Assembly: GCA_002314635.1 (NCBI GenBank)
Contig: DCGQ01000002.1
Span: 14,867-38,833 of the forward strand
DNA: 23,967 nt
Direction: 5' to 3'
Source of the DNA: Clostridiales bacterium UBA1774
GTDB lineage: Bacteria; Bacillota; Clostridia; Oscillospirales; Oscillospiraceae
Part shown: piece by piece, positions 15,619 through 23,967 of the stretch
Numbering within the stretch: position 1 is the first letter of the stretch
How the letters are laid out: the number at the start of each line of letters is the position of its first letter
Translations under genes and position numbers: made by a program
Notes under the pieces: model-generated
What the model saw: the letters and a program-made list of their open reading frames with translations, nothing else
Databases searched by the model: none
Told to the model about the DNA's origin: nothing

Positions 15619-15655
15619 AAGGAGGAAACTGTGATATGATGTAGTATCATATAAT
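15619..15655 (+). promoter_or_regulatory. orphan ribosome site, operator-like repeat and -10 box before the Lgt-like gene
   Basis: AAGGAGG (15619-15625) is followed by GTG ATA TGA and, one frame over, ATG ATG TAG: two dead-end mini-frames. ATATGAT (15634-15640) and ATCATAT (15646-15652) form an inverted repeat that overlaps a perfect TATAAT (15650-15655). The -35 region is poor, suggesting an activator-dependent or weak promoter for the operon starting at 15690. Confidence 0.4.
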
Positions 15656-15689
15656 AGCTATAGGTATCGCTGTAGAAAGCTGAGTACAT

Positions 15690-16436
15690 ATGGATGCAAT
15701 CAACGCACTTCTGAAGAAGCTGGATTATTACGGGTGGAGTCAGACCGTGTATCTGGCCTTTATGTGGGTGACTTATCTGGTCATCATCACGTTTCTGGTC
15801 TGCTACCGGAAACGCTACAATCTGACGCTGAAGCAGGGGTTTCTGATCCCGGCCATCGCCTTTCCGCCGGCCTATCTGATGCTGCTGGTGGTGTCATGGG
15901 CGGAGAACGGCTTTACAAACTGGGGCTCCAACAATATGGTGCGGATCTTCGTCCTGCTGCCGGTGGTGGCGCTTGTGGCCTCCCGGATCGTGCATCTTCC
16001 GTTTTCCACCATATCGGATTACATCGCTCCCGCTATGGCCATGATCCAGACCTTCGGGCATCTGGTCTGTCCGGTGACCGGCTGCTGTCACGGCTACCCC
16101 TGTGACTGGGGTTTCTGGAACCGGCAGACCCGGGATTACCGCTTCCCCAACCAGTGGCTCGAATGCCTGGTGGCGCTTTTGGTGGTCATCTCCTGTACGC
16201 ACTATGCAAAGCGCCATCATTATGACGGGAACGGCAGGGTATACCCGCTGTTTCTGATCCTGTTCGGTTCCACCCGCTTCCTGCTGGAATTTCTGCGGGA
16301 CAACGATAAGCTGTTTCTGGGTATCTCCAATCTGGCGCTCCACGCGGCCTTCATGGTGCTGGTGGGCACCGTCTGGTGGAAGCTTCTGAACCGGCGGGAT
16401 CGGCAGAAAACAGCAAAACCCATGCAGAACGCATAA
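15690..16436 (+). CDS. Lgt-like (prolipoprotein diacylglyceryl transferase family) membrane protein
   Basis: A 248-residue integral membrane protein with about seven hydrophobic segments. Motifs match the divergent Lgt-like family: GCCHGYP at residues 131-137 (compare GCCYGxP), FPNQWLE at about 152-158 in place of PTQLYE, GR at 182-183, and RFLLEFLRD at 196-204. Lgt transfers diacylglycerol from phosphatidylglycerol to the lipobox cysteine. The N-terminal part is shorter than in housekeeping Lgt, and its HGN region is not evident. The true substrate may therefore differ, and it could act on a lipid or a special lipoprotein. The ribosome site is weak (AAAGCTGAG). It is first in an operon with the coupling protein, whose start lies 52 bases downstream. 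Confidence 0.8.
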   Translation: MDAINALLKKLDYYGWSQTVYLAFMWVTYLVIITFLVCYRKRYNLTLKQGFLIPAIAFPPAYLMLLVVSWAENGFTNWGSNNMVRIFVLLPVVALVASRIVHLPFSTISDYIAPAMAMIQTFGHLVCPVTGCCHGYPCDWGFWNRQTRDYRFPNQWLECLVALLVVISCTHYAKRHHYDGNGRVYPLFLILFGSTRFLLEFLRDNDKLFLGISNLALHAAFMVLVGTVWWKLLNRRDRQKTAKPMQNA

Positions 16437-16488
16437 ACGCAGCCTATATGAACTTATTTCCGCAATGAACGAAGGAGGACACTTCGAA

Positions 16489-18519
16489 ATGAAAAAGATT
16501 CTGGATTTCTTCAAAAAGCTGGTAGGGCGAAAGCTGGCCATGTATATCGGTCTGGCGATCATCAGCATCCTGTTTCTGGGAGCGCTGTTCTCCTTTGTCT
16601 TCGCGAATTTCACCGCCTTCTTCACCGGCGGGCAGATTCGGTTTACGCTGTCCATGGTGTTCAGCCTGAAATCGCTGGGCGTGGGCCTGATCTCCACCAT
16701 CGTGCTGGGCGTCGTCACCGGGGTTTTCGCCGGCGGCCTCCTTTCCGGCAACAACGGCAGCGGTCTGCTGCAGGGCAGCAAGGATGCGGATGTGTTCAGC
16801 GCACTGGAAAACAGCCGCTTCCTCACGGAGAAGGAACGGGACAAATACTTTGATCTGCACACCTACGAGGAGCTGGACGCGCTGAAAAAGCCCAAGCAGG
16901 ACGGCGTCCCCGTCCGCGCCTATGTGGACAAAAAGGGCAAGCTGCAGGTAAACTTCCTCAACGGTGCCCACTCGCTGGTCATCGGTGCTACCGGTTCCGG
17001 TAAGACCACCACCTTCATCAACCCCATGATCCAGCTGCTGGGTGCCTGCGGCTCCGGCTCCTCCATGATCATGACCGACCCCAAGGGCGAGCTTTTCGAC
17101 CTGCACTCCAAGTTCCTGAAATCCCGCGGCTACGACGTGATGGTGCTGGACCTGCGTGATACCTATTCCTCCTCCCGCTGGAATCCGCTGGAAGGCATCT
17201 GGGACGCCTATCAGGAGTATGTCAGGGCCGATCAGGGCATGATCCTGCACCGGGACAGCATGGCCGATTATCCGGACCTGACCCGCGTGGACGGGGAAGC
17301 CGAGGAGGACGAACCCTGGATCGAATGGAATGGCAAGGCCTATGCGGACGCTTACCAGTGCCAGAGCGAGGTCAGCGTGGCCAAGCAGAAGATCTTCGAT
17401 GAGATGTACGAAGACCTGAACGATCTGGTTGCCGGTATCTGCCCCATCACCAATGAGAAGGACCCGCTCTGGGAAAAGGGCGCCCGAAGCATCGTCATGG
17501 CCACCTGCCTTGCCATGCTGGAGGACAGTGAAAATCCCGAGCTGGGCATGACCAAGGAAAAATTCAACTTCTTCAATCTGAACAAGATCCTCACCAATTC
17601 GGACAACGAATATGCCGTCCTGAAGGACTACTTCAAGGGCCGCAGTCCGCTGTCTCAGGCAGTCACCATGAGCCGTCAGGTTCTGGCCGCCGCCGATCAG
17701 ACCATGTCCTCCTATATGTCCATCACCTTCGACAAGCTGAGCCTGTTCAATGACCGGGGCCTCTGCGGCCTCACCTCCGCCACGGATATCCACGCAGAGC
17801 AGTTCGCGGAGCGGCCCAGTGCCCTGTTCCTGAAGATCCCCGATGAAAAGGACACCCGCCACGGTCTGGCCTCACTGTTCATCCTCTCCATGTATAAGGC
17901 GCTGATCAAGGTGGCCTCCGGCAACGAGGATCTGAGCCTTCCCCGCAACGTCTACTTCATCATGGACGAATTCGGCAATATGCCGAAGATCGAAAAGTTC
18001 GGTCAGATGATCACCGTCGGCCGAAGCAGAAAGATCTGGTTCAACATGGTGGTGCAGTCCTACTCTCAGCTGAACAATGTCTACGGTGAAACCACCGCCG
18101 ACATCGTCAAGTCTAACTGCGGTATGAAGATGTTCATCGGCTCCAACGATATCGGCACCTGCAAGGAATTCAGCGAGCTTTGCGGCAACAAGACGGTCAA
18201 GACCACCTCCACCTCCAGCTCCACCGGCGCCAAGGAAGGGGATATGAGCGTCTCCACTCAGACCCAGACCCGTCCGCTGATCTACCCCTCCGAGCTGCAG
18301 AAGCTGAATAACAAGGAGTCCACCGGCAACGCCATCATCGTCACCTTCGGTAACTTCCCGCTGATGACGAAATATACCCCCAGCTATAAATGCGATTTCT
18401 ATCAGTTCGGCCGCATGGATATGGCGGAGATCCGCAGCAATGTGTTCCGTGCGGAGGATGCGTTCTATGATATCGCAAAGCGCAATGAGCTCATGGGCGT
18501 GGTAAGTGAGGAAGAGTAA
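16489..18519 (+). CDS. VirD4/TraG-type coupling protein (conjugation ATPase)
   Basis: A 676-residue membrane-anchored ATPase. Two N-terminal membrane helices (about 15-37 and 58-85) are followed by the nucleotide-binding domain, with Walker A GATGSGKTT at 166-174, a TDPKGELFD segment after it, and Walker B FIMDEFGNMP with D493/E494. A GRSRKIWFNMVVQSYSQL segment follows, typical of VirD4-like proteins of clostridial conjugative elements. Coupling proteins bring DNA-relaxase complexes, or protein substrates, to a type IV secretion channel. AAGGAGG 11 bases upstream selects the ATG at 16489. An acidic insert rich in D, E and W (about 255-285) sits between Walker A and B. No relaxase, VirB4 or VirB6 gene is within the window, so the rest of the machine must be elsewhere. 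Confidence 0.93.
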   Translation: MKKILDFFKKLVGRKLAMYIGLAIISILFLGALFSFVFANFTAFFTGGQIRFTLSMVFSLKSLGVGLISTIVLGVVTGVFAGGLLSGNNGSGLLQGSKDADVFSALENSRFLTEKERDKYFDLHTYEELDALKKPKQDGVPVRAYVDKKGKLQVNFLNGAHSLVIGATGSGKTTTFINPMIQLLGACGSGSSMIMTDPKGELFDLHSKFLKSRGYDVMVLDLRDTYSSSRWNPLEGIWDAYQEYVRADQGMILHRDSMADYPDLTRVDGEAEEDEPWIEWNGKAYADAYQCQSEVSVAKQKIFDEMYEDLNDLVAGICPITNEKDPLWEKGARSIVMATCLAMLEDSENPELGMTKEKFNFFNLNKILTNSDNEYAVLKDYFKGRSPLSQAVTMSRQVLAAADQTMSSYMSITFDKLSLFNDRGLCGLTSATDIHAEQFAERPSALFLKIPDEKDTRHGLASLFILSMYKALIKVASGNEDLSLPRNVYFIMDEFGNMPKIEKFGQMITVGRSRKIWFNMVVQSYSQLNNVYGETTADIVKSNCGMKMFIGSNDIGTCKEFSELCGNKTVKTTSTSSSTGAKEGDMSVSTQTQTRPLIYPSELQKLNNKESTGNAIIVTFGNFPLMTKYTPSYKCDFYQFGRMDMAEIRSNVFRAEDAFYDIAKRNELMGVVSEEE

Positions 18520-18560
18520 GCAGCGCTACCGTGTTTTCATTGCACAAAGGAGAAAACGGC

Positions 18561-21500
18561 ATGAATAATCAAAACCATAATTTCAGAAAGGGATGCCTCC
18601 GGCGGCTGACGGCGCTGCTGCTGGTGCTGCTGATGCTGCCCATCCGTGAGCTTCTGCCCGATGAGCTGACCCTGTTTGACGATCTCACGCTGATGGATAC
18701 CGCGTCGGCGGATGCTTCGCCTTCGCCGTCGGCGCCGAGTGTTGGCGGTGTGACCGCGCCGCGCTATGTGTCATCGAACCGCTATGTTCTGCAGGTGGCC
18801 ACCGGCAACAGCGACGGGTCCGACATCGCCTACTTTACGGTGGAATATCTGGACACCAGCAACAACCGGCACCGGGAGATTGTATTCCCCGACACCGGCT
18901 ATACCATCACCCAGAATACCCTGCCGGACAAAAATGAGAACGACAGCAAAACCGCATCTTACCGCCTGACTGCCGCCGCGAGTTACGGCTATGACATCAC
19001 CACATGGGATGTACCCATGGAGCCGCTGACCCTGATGAGTACGGACAGCTATGTGATGTACCTTCGCTATACGGTGCGGGAATTTGTGGCAATCAGCGTT
19101 CACGCGGCGCAGTCCACCGAGTGGACCGTGAAGGGTATCCAGCTCTACAGCGTCAGCGAGATCCGCGGCATTCTGATGTACGGCTACATCTCGCCTGACC
19201 GTTACCTGAGCTTTTCCGGCACCCTGATGGCGGAGGCAGAGATGGAGAACGGCAGCCGGGAGCTGTTCTTCACCTCCGTCGGCGATGTGATCTCCTTCGG
19301 CAACCCGGAAAACGCGGAGGCCGCCAAAAATGCCTATACGCTGATCAGCTACCCCTCCAACTATAATAAAAAGACTGCGGACTACCGGGATAACCATATT
19401 CTCTATCGGCAGTATGCCACCGAGGCCGAATATAAAGCGGCCGCCAGCTTCAACAATGCGGCAGGGCAGTATCTGTTCGAGCTGGATCTGGCAGACGTGA
19501 AGGGCGCCGGTATCGACACCTTCAACTCCCTGTTCGGCACGAGGAATCTCAGCACCACCGCCACCCTTGCCAGCCGCGCCTTTGACGAATGCCTGTCCGT
19601 CACCATGCGCTATGTGGATACCTCCGGCAACTACCGGCAGGTTCTGATCCCCATCACCGTCTGTGCGCTGGTCTGGGCTGCCGAGAAGTCCTTCGGCACC
19701 CTGGACGCCAACACCTGGGATATTCTGAAATCCATTGGCTTTTTCGGCCAGCAGGGGCAGAGCATCCAGTTTGTCTGCGAGTTCCCCGCGCTGGATCATG
19801 TGGTGGAGTGGTACCTGTGCTACGGCACGGATGTGGTGGCCAAGGCCGCCCAGAGCAGCGGCCTGACCCATACGACCAGCGGCTCCTCCGGCACCTTTGG
19901 CGTCGGTGCCGACCTGGCCGCCCGTGCCAATGCGGTCAACGGCACCAATGACCAGCTTTATATCTCCGGCATCAGCCTGCATAAGCTGAACTCCGGCAGC
20001 AAGGTGGATGTATCCTGCTATCATGGCACGATCGAGGTGACCAGCAGCGGCACCAGTGTGGTCAGCTACTATGTCTCCCCCCATGAGGACGGCACCATTC
20101 TGCAGAGCGGCAACTATGTGGACATCACCACGGGCATCATCAACAATCCCACCGGTTCCGTAAGTCTGGAACCCGAGGTTTCCGACTCCCTGTATATGGT
20201 CATCATCACCACGGACAACATCCAGCAGGCCGGCACCATCAACGACATGGAGCTGACGCTGCATTATCTGGATACGAGCTTTGTGAATGACCTGGGCGAG
20301 GATGAGACCGAGGCAGAGCGGCAGGAACGGAGAGAGAAAGCCACCCTCAGCACAAAAGCCGTCTCTCTGGCGGAGGAGGCGCAAAACTCCTACGGCTACT
20401 GGCCCGCCCTCAGCCGCAGCGAATACCAGTCCTATGCCGCCAGCACGCTGAACCGCAGCATGGTGGCATACCACAGCCGGGAAATCATGCTGTCTCACAC
20501 CAGCTATATGGACGGAACCACGGAAAAGCCCTTCCCCGAAGGCGTCACCTCCACCTGGGACGGTGCTTACCGTTACTGCGTCATGCCCGGGCATGACCTC
20601 TGCTTCTTCATGTCCGTGCCCAATGTGCAGGAATTTACCGGCGCTACGCTGGAAATGAAGGGCGCCTATTCGGATGATTACCAGTTCGCCGTCTTCGCGA
20701 TCGTAAAGGTGACGGATCCGGGCACCCTGTATTGCTGGTCTATGGACGAATTTTGTGCGCTGGGCTCGGGCGAGTATATGTCCTACACCGACCGTCTCTG
20801 GTGGCGTGATGACTGGAGCGGCCAGCACAAGGTATACTACAGGCCGGATTCCGGCGTTCTGGTGCAGCCGGGACAGACGGTGGATATTGATTTCTCCGAT
20901 TCCACCGGCATGAGCATTGAATCCAAGTCCAACGATACAAACGACGCCATCGGCAAGGAGCGGCTGAGCTATCAGGAAGCCATGCGCGACCTGACCGTCA
21001 CCACCGCCCGGGATGTATATAATGTAGAAGTCGCGGTTGCCAAGGACGAATATACCACCATCGAATACGGCGACACCGGCTCCGCCAACCAGTTCTTCTT
21101 CCAGCTTGTATTCAAGAAGGATGACAAGACCTACACCAGCAGCTATGTCAACGCCAACCAGCAGTTGGAGGGCGACAAGTTCCGAAGCGGTCAGAAATCC
21201 TCCTTCAACATCTATACCAACGGCGATTACGGCGAGCTTGTGGCAGTGAACATCCTGCCGGACGATATCAGCAGCGACAGCGACACCTTTGACAAGCTGA
21301 AAATCGACACGATCCGCGTCACCCATACCAATGAAAGCGGCGCAGGCGTGGCCAGCGTGATCAGCAATGTAGGCTGGATCGATATCTCCTATAATGACGC
21401 GGAGGAGGATTATCTGGGTACCCGAACCGCCTCCGACATGGTGCGGTCTTACCCCGTCACCGAGACCCAGTATACCACCACGCTGGAGTTTACGCTGGTC

Positions 21501-23967
21501 ACAGCCGACGGGACCACCGGCAGCTACAACGGCACCACGCTGGACGCGCTTCCCGCCTCCTACAAGGCCAACATCCGCTATCGGGACGGCAACGGCGCTG
21601 TCAGCATGGTGACGGTGGATCTGGTGGAGGCCATTCAGGTCTACGCCAACCGGCTGGCGGGCAACAACGGTGCCAGCACGCAGGAGGTCTACAGCGATAT
21701 CGACTATATGTTCCAGCCCAACCGGACCAACCGGTTCACGGTGGACTTTGTAAACATCACCTCTCTCATTGATATCACCTTCCTTGTGAAGGCGCAGCGT
21801 GGCTACAGCGGCACATGGGGCGTGAAAAACCTGTCCGTCCGCCAGGTCAGCGGCAAGGGCGTACTGCGCCTCAAGTCCACCGTGGACAATTACGGTGAGT
21901 ACCAGCGGGATTACGGCTCGGGCAACACCATGAACCTCTGCACTCAGCGCAGCGGCGACACACCCAGAACCATCGCCGTGTCAGACGAAACCAGCGCGGC
22001 GCTGCAGATCAACTTCACCGAAAACAAGATCGTGGCGCTGGCAGGGGAGGACGGCAAGCTGTCCATCGAAGCAGAGGAGCATGTGTCCAAGAATGACACG
22101 CTGGATCTGCAGGTGGTGGTGAAGAATACCACCGGCCTTGTAAGCTCCGACAACGTCTACGCCACCATTACCTATCAGGATGTGTACGGCGACACCCGCC
22201 GGCTGGATCAGGTCAAGCTCACCTACAGTCCCACCTATCAGGCCTTCCTGTGTTCCGGTACCATCAAAGCGCCTCTGTTCTGCATCCCGCTGAAAATCGA
22301 GCTGGAATCCACCGTAGATGTGGAAATCGGCAATGTGGTCGTGACCCAGATTCGCAATAACAGTGCGCTTTACAGCTTCAGCCAGTTCGGCGTGGGCAGC
22401 TCCAGAACGCTGAACGGCGCGAGCAACGAAAAGCTGACGCTGACGATCCAGAGCAGCGTGTCCGATACCGCAGATGTGCTGGACAAATACACGCAGAAGG
22501 TCTATATCAGCTTCGGCGATGACTGTCAGGAGGCCACCCTCACGAAGGACAGCGATGTGTCGGTGCAGCTCCGCTATTATCAGAAGAACAACGCCTCCGG
22601 CCTGCTGTATACCTCCAAGACCGTCTCGCTCTTTGAATCGGGCGTCACCCATGTAGGCCCCGGCATCGTGGCAGAGCTGGACTTCACGGAGGATCTGCTG
22701 GAAAAGGTCAGCGAGGTAGCCGTCAGCACCACCGTCACCGGCACGACCCTGCGCGTCAACCGTGTCGCCGTCCGTCAGAATGTGCGCTCGGGCGACACCG
22801 GCACCACCGGTGTGGCAGGCTGGTTCAACTGCTCTCTGAGGCAGTCCGCTAACCTGTCCAACAAAAAGACCTACTTCACCCCGGGTCAGACCACGCCGGA
22901 AGCCGGACTTACCGCGCTGAACCGTCTGTGCCCGCTGGATGTCACCTTCACCACCGCAGAGGACACCACCAGCACCGTCAACGGCAGCACCGTCAGCACC
23001 TCCGCAACGGCCAACGGCGTTGTGACGCTGACCGTGAATTATCTGGATTCCGCAGGAACTCGGAAAAGCTATGTAACCGTTACCGATCTGGCGCGTATTA
23101 TATACGAAGGCTCGATGGAGACGGGGAAGACCTGCAAGACACGGCTGCTGGTTCCCGGTCTGGAGAAGCTGCTCACCGTGACGGTGAACATCGAACCGGA
23201 GGAAAAGAATACCACCGCCAAGTGGCGCATCGGCTCGCTGACCGTCAGCGGCAATATCACCACGACCGCAAAGGATGTGAGCTACACCAAGACGGTGAAC
23301 AGCTGGGTCACATCGGACAGCACCTATGGGCCGCTGGATATCAACATCGCCGACATTTCGGCGAAAGCCACGCTGCAGACGGATGCAGACGGCGCTGCCA
23401 ATTCCTCCGACCTGCAGGCCTTCACCAACATCAGCGAAACCACCCTGTATGTGGACTACAGCAACAAGTTCAAGCTCTATCAGGATGCCTCGGATGCACC
23501 CAATGGCCTCACCTGGGTCTTTACCAAGCAGAAGATCAGCGAGAAATCCGAAGGAAAGGCGGAGGTCATCCCCGGTATGCTGATCGAGACCACGGGGCTG
23601 TACGCCACGGATGTGTTTGAGCTGGAAGATAACTTCACCTACCGTCTGCGGATGTACTGCGTGGAGCTTCCGTCCCTGTCCGCCACCATGCTGGTGGAGG
23701 TGGATCTGCCCGATCCGGAACCCGAACCGGAACCCGAACCGGAACCCGAGCCGGAGCCGGAAAAGCCGGACGAAGAGACCGACAAAGAAACCGGTGAAGA
23801 ATCCGGTGAGGACAACGGCGAGGATAGCGGCAAAGATACCGGCGAGGACAACGGCAAAGATACCGCTGCGGAGACTACAGAAGAAACCGGCGACAACACC
23901 GCTGCGGAGACCGAACCCGCCGAAGAAAACACCGAACCCACAGAACCCCCTGCGGAGGAAACGCCCG
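18561..23967 (+). CDS. giant exported surface protein with repeated beta-rich modules (partial, 3' end outside)
   Basis: Open from ATG 18561 (AAAGGAG eight bases upstream) to the window edge: 1802 complete codons, no stop. Residues about 8-30 look like a Sec signal peptide, with a basic start, then a TALLLVLLMLP core. The rest is Thr/Ser/Gly/Asp-rich and beta-type, with few Lys clusters. A motif of the form YxDxxGxxR recurs near residues 91, 344, 564, 1001, 1199 and 1488, often followed about 70-100 residues later by a WxhxxLxV strand. This suggests tandem beta-sandwich domains, and parts are reminiscent of PLAT folds (YVLQVATGNSDG; DVKGAGIDT). From about residue 1715 the chain becomes an acidic EP repeat, then GEDN/GKDT repeats, typical of a wall-spanning stalk. 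A sorting motif or anchor would be beyond the edge. It is 41 bases from the coupling gene, so a mating or adhesion role is inferred. Confidence 0.85.
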   Translation, partial: MNNQNHNFRKGCLRRLTALLLVLLMLPIRELLPDELTLFDDLTLMDTASADASPSPSAPSVGGVTAPRYVSSNRYVLQVATGNSDGSDIAYFTVEYLDTSNNRHREIVFPDTGYTITQNTLPDKNENDSKTASYRLTAAASYGYDITTWDVPMEPLTLMSTDSYVMYLRYTVREFVAISVHAAQSTEWTVKGIQLYSVSEIRGILMYGYISPDRYLSFSGTLMAEAEMENGSRELFFTSVGDVISFGNPENAEAAKNAYTLISYPSNYNKKTADYRDNHILYRQYATEAEYKAAASFNNAAGQYLFELDLADVKGAGIDTFNSLFGTRNLSTTATLASRAFDECLSVTMRYVDTSGNYRQVLIPITVCALVWAAEKSFGTLDANTWDILKSIGFFGQQGQSIQFVCEFPALDHVVEWYLCYGTDVVAKAAQSSGLTHTTSGSSGTFGVGADLAARANAVNGTNDQLYISGISLHKLNSGSKVDVSCYHGTIEVTSSGTSVVSYYVSPHEDGTILQSGNYVDITTGIINNPTGSVSLEPEVSDSLYMVIITTDNIQQAGTINDMELTLHYLDTSFVNDLGEDETEAERQERREKATLSTKAVSLAEEAQNSYGYWPALSRSEYQSYAASTLNRSMVAYHSREIMLSHTSYMDGTTEKPFPEGVTSTWDGAYRYCVMPGHDLCFFMSVPNVQEFTGATLEMKGAYSDDYQFAVFAIVKVTDPGTLYCWSMDEFCALGSGEYMSYTDRLWWRDDWSGQHKVYYRPDSGVLVQPGQTVDIDFSDSTGMSIESKSNDTNDAIGKERLSYQEAMRDLTVTTARDVYNVEVAVAKDEYTTIEYGDTGSANQFFFQLVFKKDDKTYTSSYVNANQQLEGDKFRSGQKSSFNIYTNGDYGELVAVNILPDDISSDSDTFDKLKIDTIRVTHTNESGAGVASVISNVGWIDISYNDAEEDYLGTRTASDMVRSYPVTETQYTTTLEFTLVTADGTTGSYNGTTLDALPASYKANIRYRDGNGAVSMVTVDLVEAIQVYANRLAGNNGASTQEVYSDIDYMFQPNRTNRFTVDFVNITSLIDITFLVKAQRGYSGTWGVKNLSVRQVSGKGVLRLKSTVDNYGEYQRDYGSGNTMNLCTQRSGDTPRTIAVSDETSAALQINFTENKIVALAGEDGKLSIEAEEHVSKNDTLDLQVVVKNTTGLVSSDNVYATITYQDVYGDTRRLDQVKLTYSPTYQAFLCSGTIKAPLFCIPLKIELESTVDVEIGNVVVTQIRNNSALYSFSQFGVGSSRTLNGASNEKLTLTIQSSVSDTADVLDKYTQKVYISFGDDCQEATLTKDSDVSVQLRYYQKNNASGLLYTSKTVSLFESGVTHVGPGIVAELDFTEDLLEKVSEVAVSTTVTGTTLRVNRVAVRQNVRSGDTGTTGVAGWFNCSLRQSANLSNKKTYFTPGQTTPEAGLTALNRLCPLDVTFTTAEDTTSTVNGSTVSTSATANGVVTLTVNYLDSAGTRKSYVTVTDLARIIYEGSMETGKTCKTRLLVPGLEKLLTVTVNIEPEEKNTTAKWRIGSLTVSGNITTTAKDVSYTKTVNSWVTSDSTYGPLDINIADISAKATLQTDADGAANSSDLQAFTNISETTLYVDYSNKFKLYQDASDAPNGLTWVFTKQKISEKSEGKAEVIPGMLIETTGLYATDVFELEDNFTYRLRMYCVELPSLSATMLVEVDLPDPEPEPEPEPEPEPEPEKPDEETDKETGEESGEDNGEDSGKDTGEDNGKDTAAETTEETGDNTAAETEPAEENTEPTEPPAEETP
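23711..23967 (+). repeat. Glu-Pro and G(E/K)D-type low-complexity tail repeats
   Basis: A run of Glu-Pro dipeptides (about 23714-23763) is followed by 12-base units reading GEDN, GEDS, GKDT, GEDN and GKDT (about 23809-23868). Two TAAET segments and Glu/Pro/Thr-rich sequence come next. Such tails are expected to be extended and to vary in length between strains. The window ends inside it. Confidence 0.75.

Larger units (their letters stand above)
15180..15689. other. 510-base non-coding stretch between divergent genes
   Basis: No convincing protein gene. On the minus strand there is a perfect -10 box TATAAT (15276-15271) with a poor -35, probably for the 1051-residue gene. TCCGACATTT near 15251 and AAATGTCGGA near 15332 form an inverted pair. 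CTTCTGCCGCG (15361-15371) and CGCGGCAGAAG (15484-15494) form a perfect 11-base inverted repeat 112 bases apart, and a TTTGC/GCAAA hairpin lies between them. Two ribosome-site-like motifs (15541-15548, 15619-15625) lack a gene. The stretch may hold regulatory RNA, a transfer origin or a gene remnant. Confidence 0.5.

Noticed and set aside
16444..17862. Minus-strand frame opposite the coupling protein, and similar ones at 6689-8161 and 9613-11034
   Set aside because: Each is antisense to a gene with clear motifs or a strong start, and none has a ribosome site or recognisable domain.
18771..21326. Long minus-strand frame (851 codons) opposite the surface protein
   Set aside because: The plus-strand frame is open for over 1800 codons and has a signal peptide and ribosome site. 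The antisense frame is Gly/Val/His-rich shadow sequence.
1..23967. tRNA, rRNA, insertion sequences and attachment sites
   Set aside because: No cloverleaf, ribosomal RNA segment, transposase, integrase or terminal repeat was recognised.

Overview
The window reads as part of a large mobile or extrachromosomal replicon (plasmid, or a plasmid-like integrative element) from a Gram-positive, fairly GC-rich member of the Clostridia, probably a gut Oscillospirales-type organism. The grounds are strong AGGAGG-type ribosome binding sites, several well-spaced sigma-A-type promoters (TTGACA/TATAAT-like with 17-base spacers), a VirD4-like coupling protein of the kind found in clostridial conjugative elements, and a very large secreted protein with a Gram-positive-like acidic proline-rich tail. 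The genus cannot be read from the sequence alone.

Region 1 (1-4810) is a replication and partition module. A replication-initiator-like protein with two tandem winged-helix domains is read leftward (139-1551). It is divergent from a three-gene operon read rightward: an unknown protein (1917-2450), ParA (2447-3472) and ParB (3485-4651). The 365-base divergent region carries promoters for both directions, two strong hairpins, and a third promoter that would make RNA antisense to the rep leader. The rep gene contains five consecutive 30-base repeats in its linker, a candidate origin. Palindromes resembling parS sites lie on both outer edges of the module (98-117, 4664-4683, 4701-4720).

Region 2 (4754-8607) holds two singly transcribed cargo genes, each with a clear promoter: a seven-helix membrane protein with a degenerate GGDEF and a complete EAL domain (predicted cyclic-di-GMP phosphodiesterase), and an ABC-F ATPase of Uup type. 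Both are followed by hairpins, the first a textbook terminator.

Region 3 (8651-15179) is occupied by proteins I do not recognise. An 859-residue helical cytosolic protein and a 202-residue basic-then-acidic protein read rightward. They converge on a 1051-residue helical protein read leftward, with a shared hairpin terminator between them. The two giant proteins share a short motif of the form Kx2-4Y(L/I)xxKxxxPxTxxGxER, so they may belong to one undescribed family.

Region 4 (15180-23967) begins with a 510-base structured non-coding stretch. A rightward operon follows: an Lgt-like membrane protein, a VirD4/TraG-type coupling ATPase and a giant exported protein (at least 1802 codons, open at the right edge) built of repeated beta-rich modules. 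This looks like a conjugation or cell-surface operon. No relaxase, VirB4 or other mating-channel gene lies in the window. No tRNA, rRNA, CRISPR array or insertion sequence was found.
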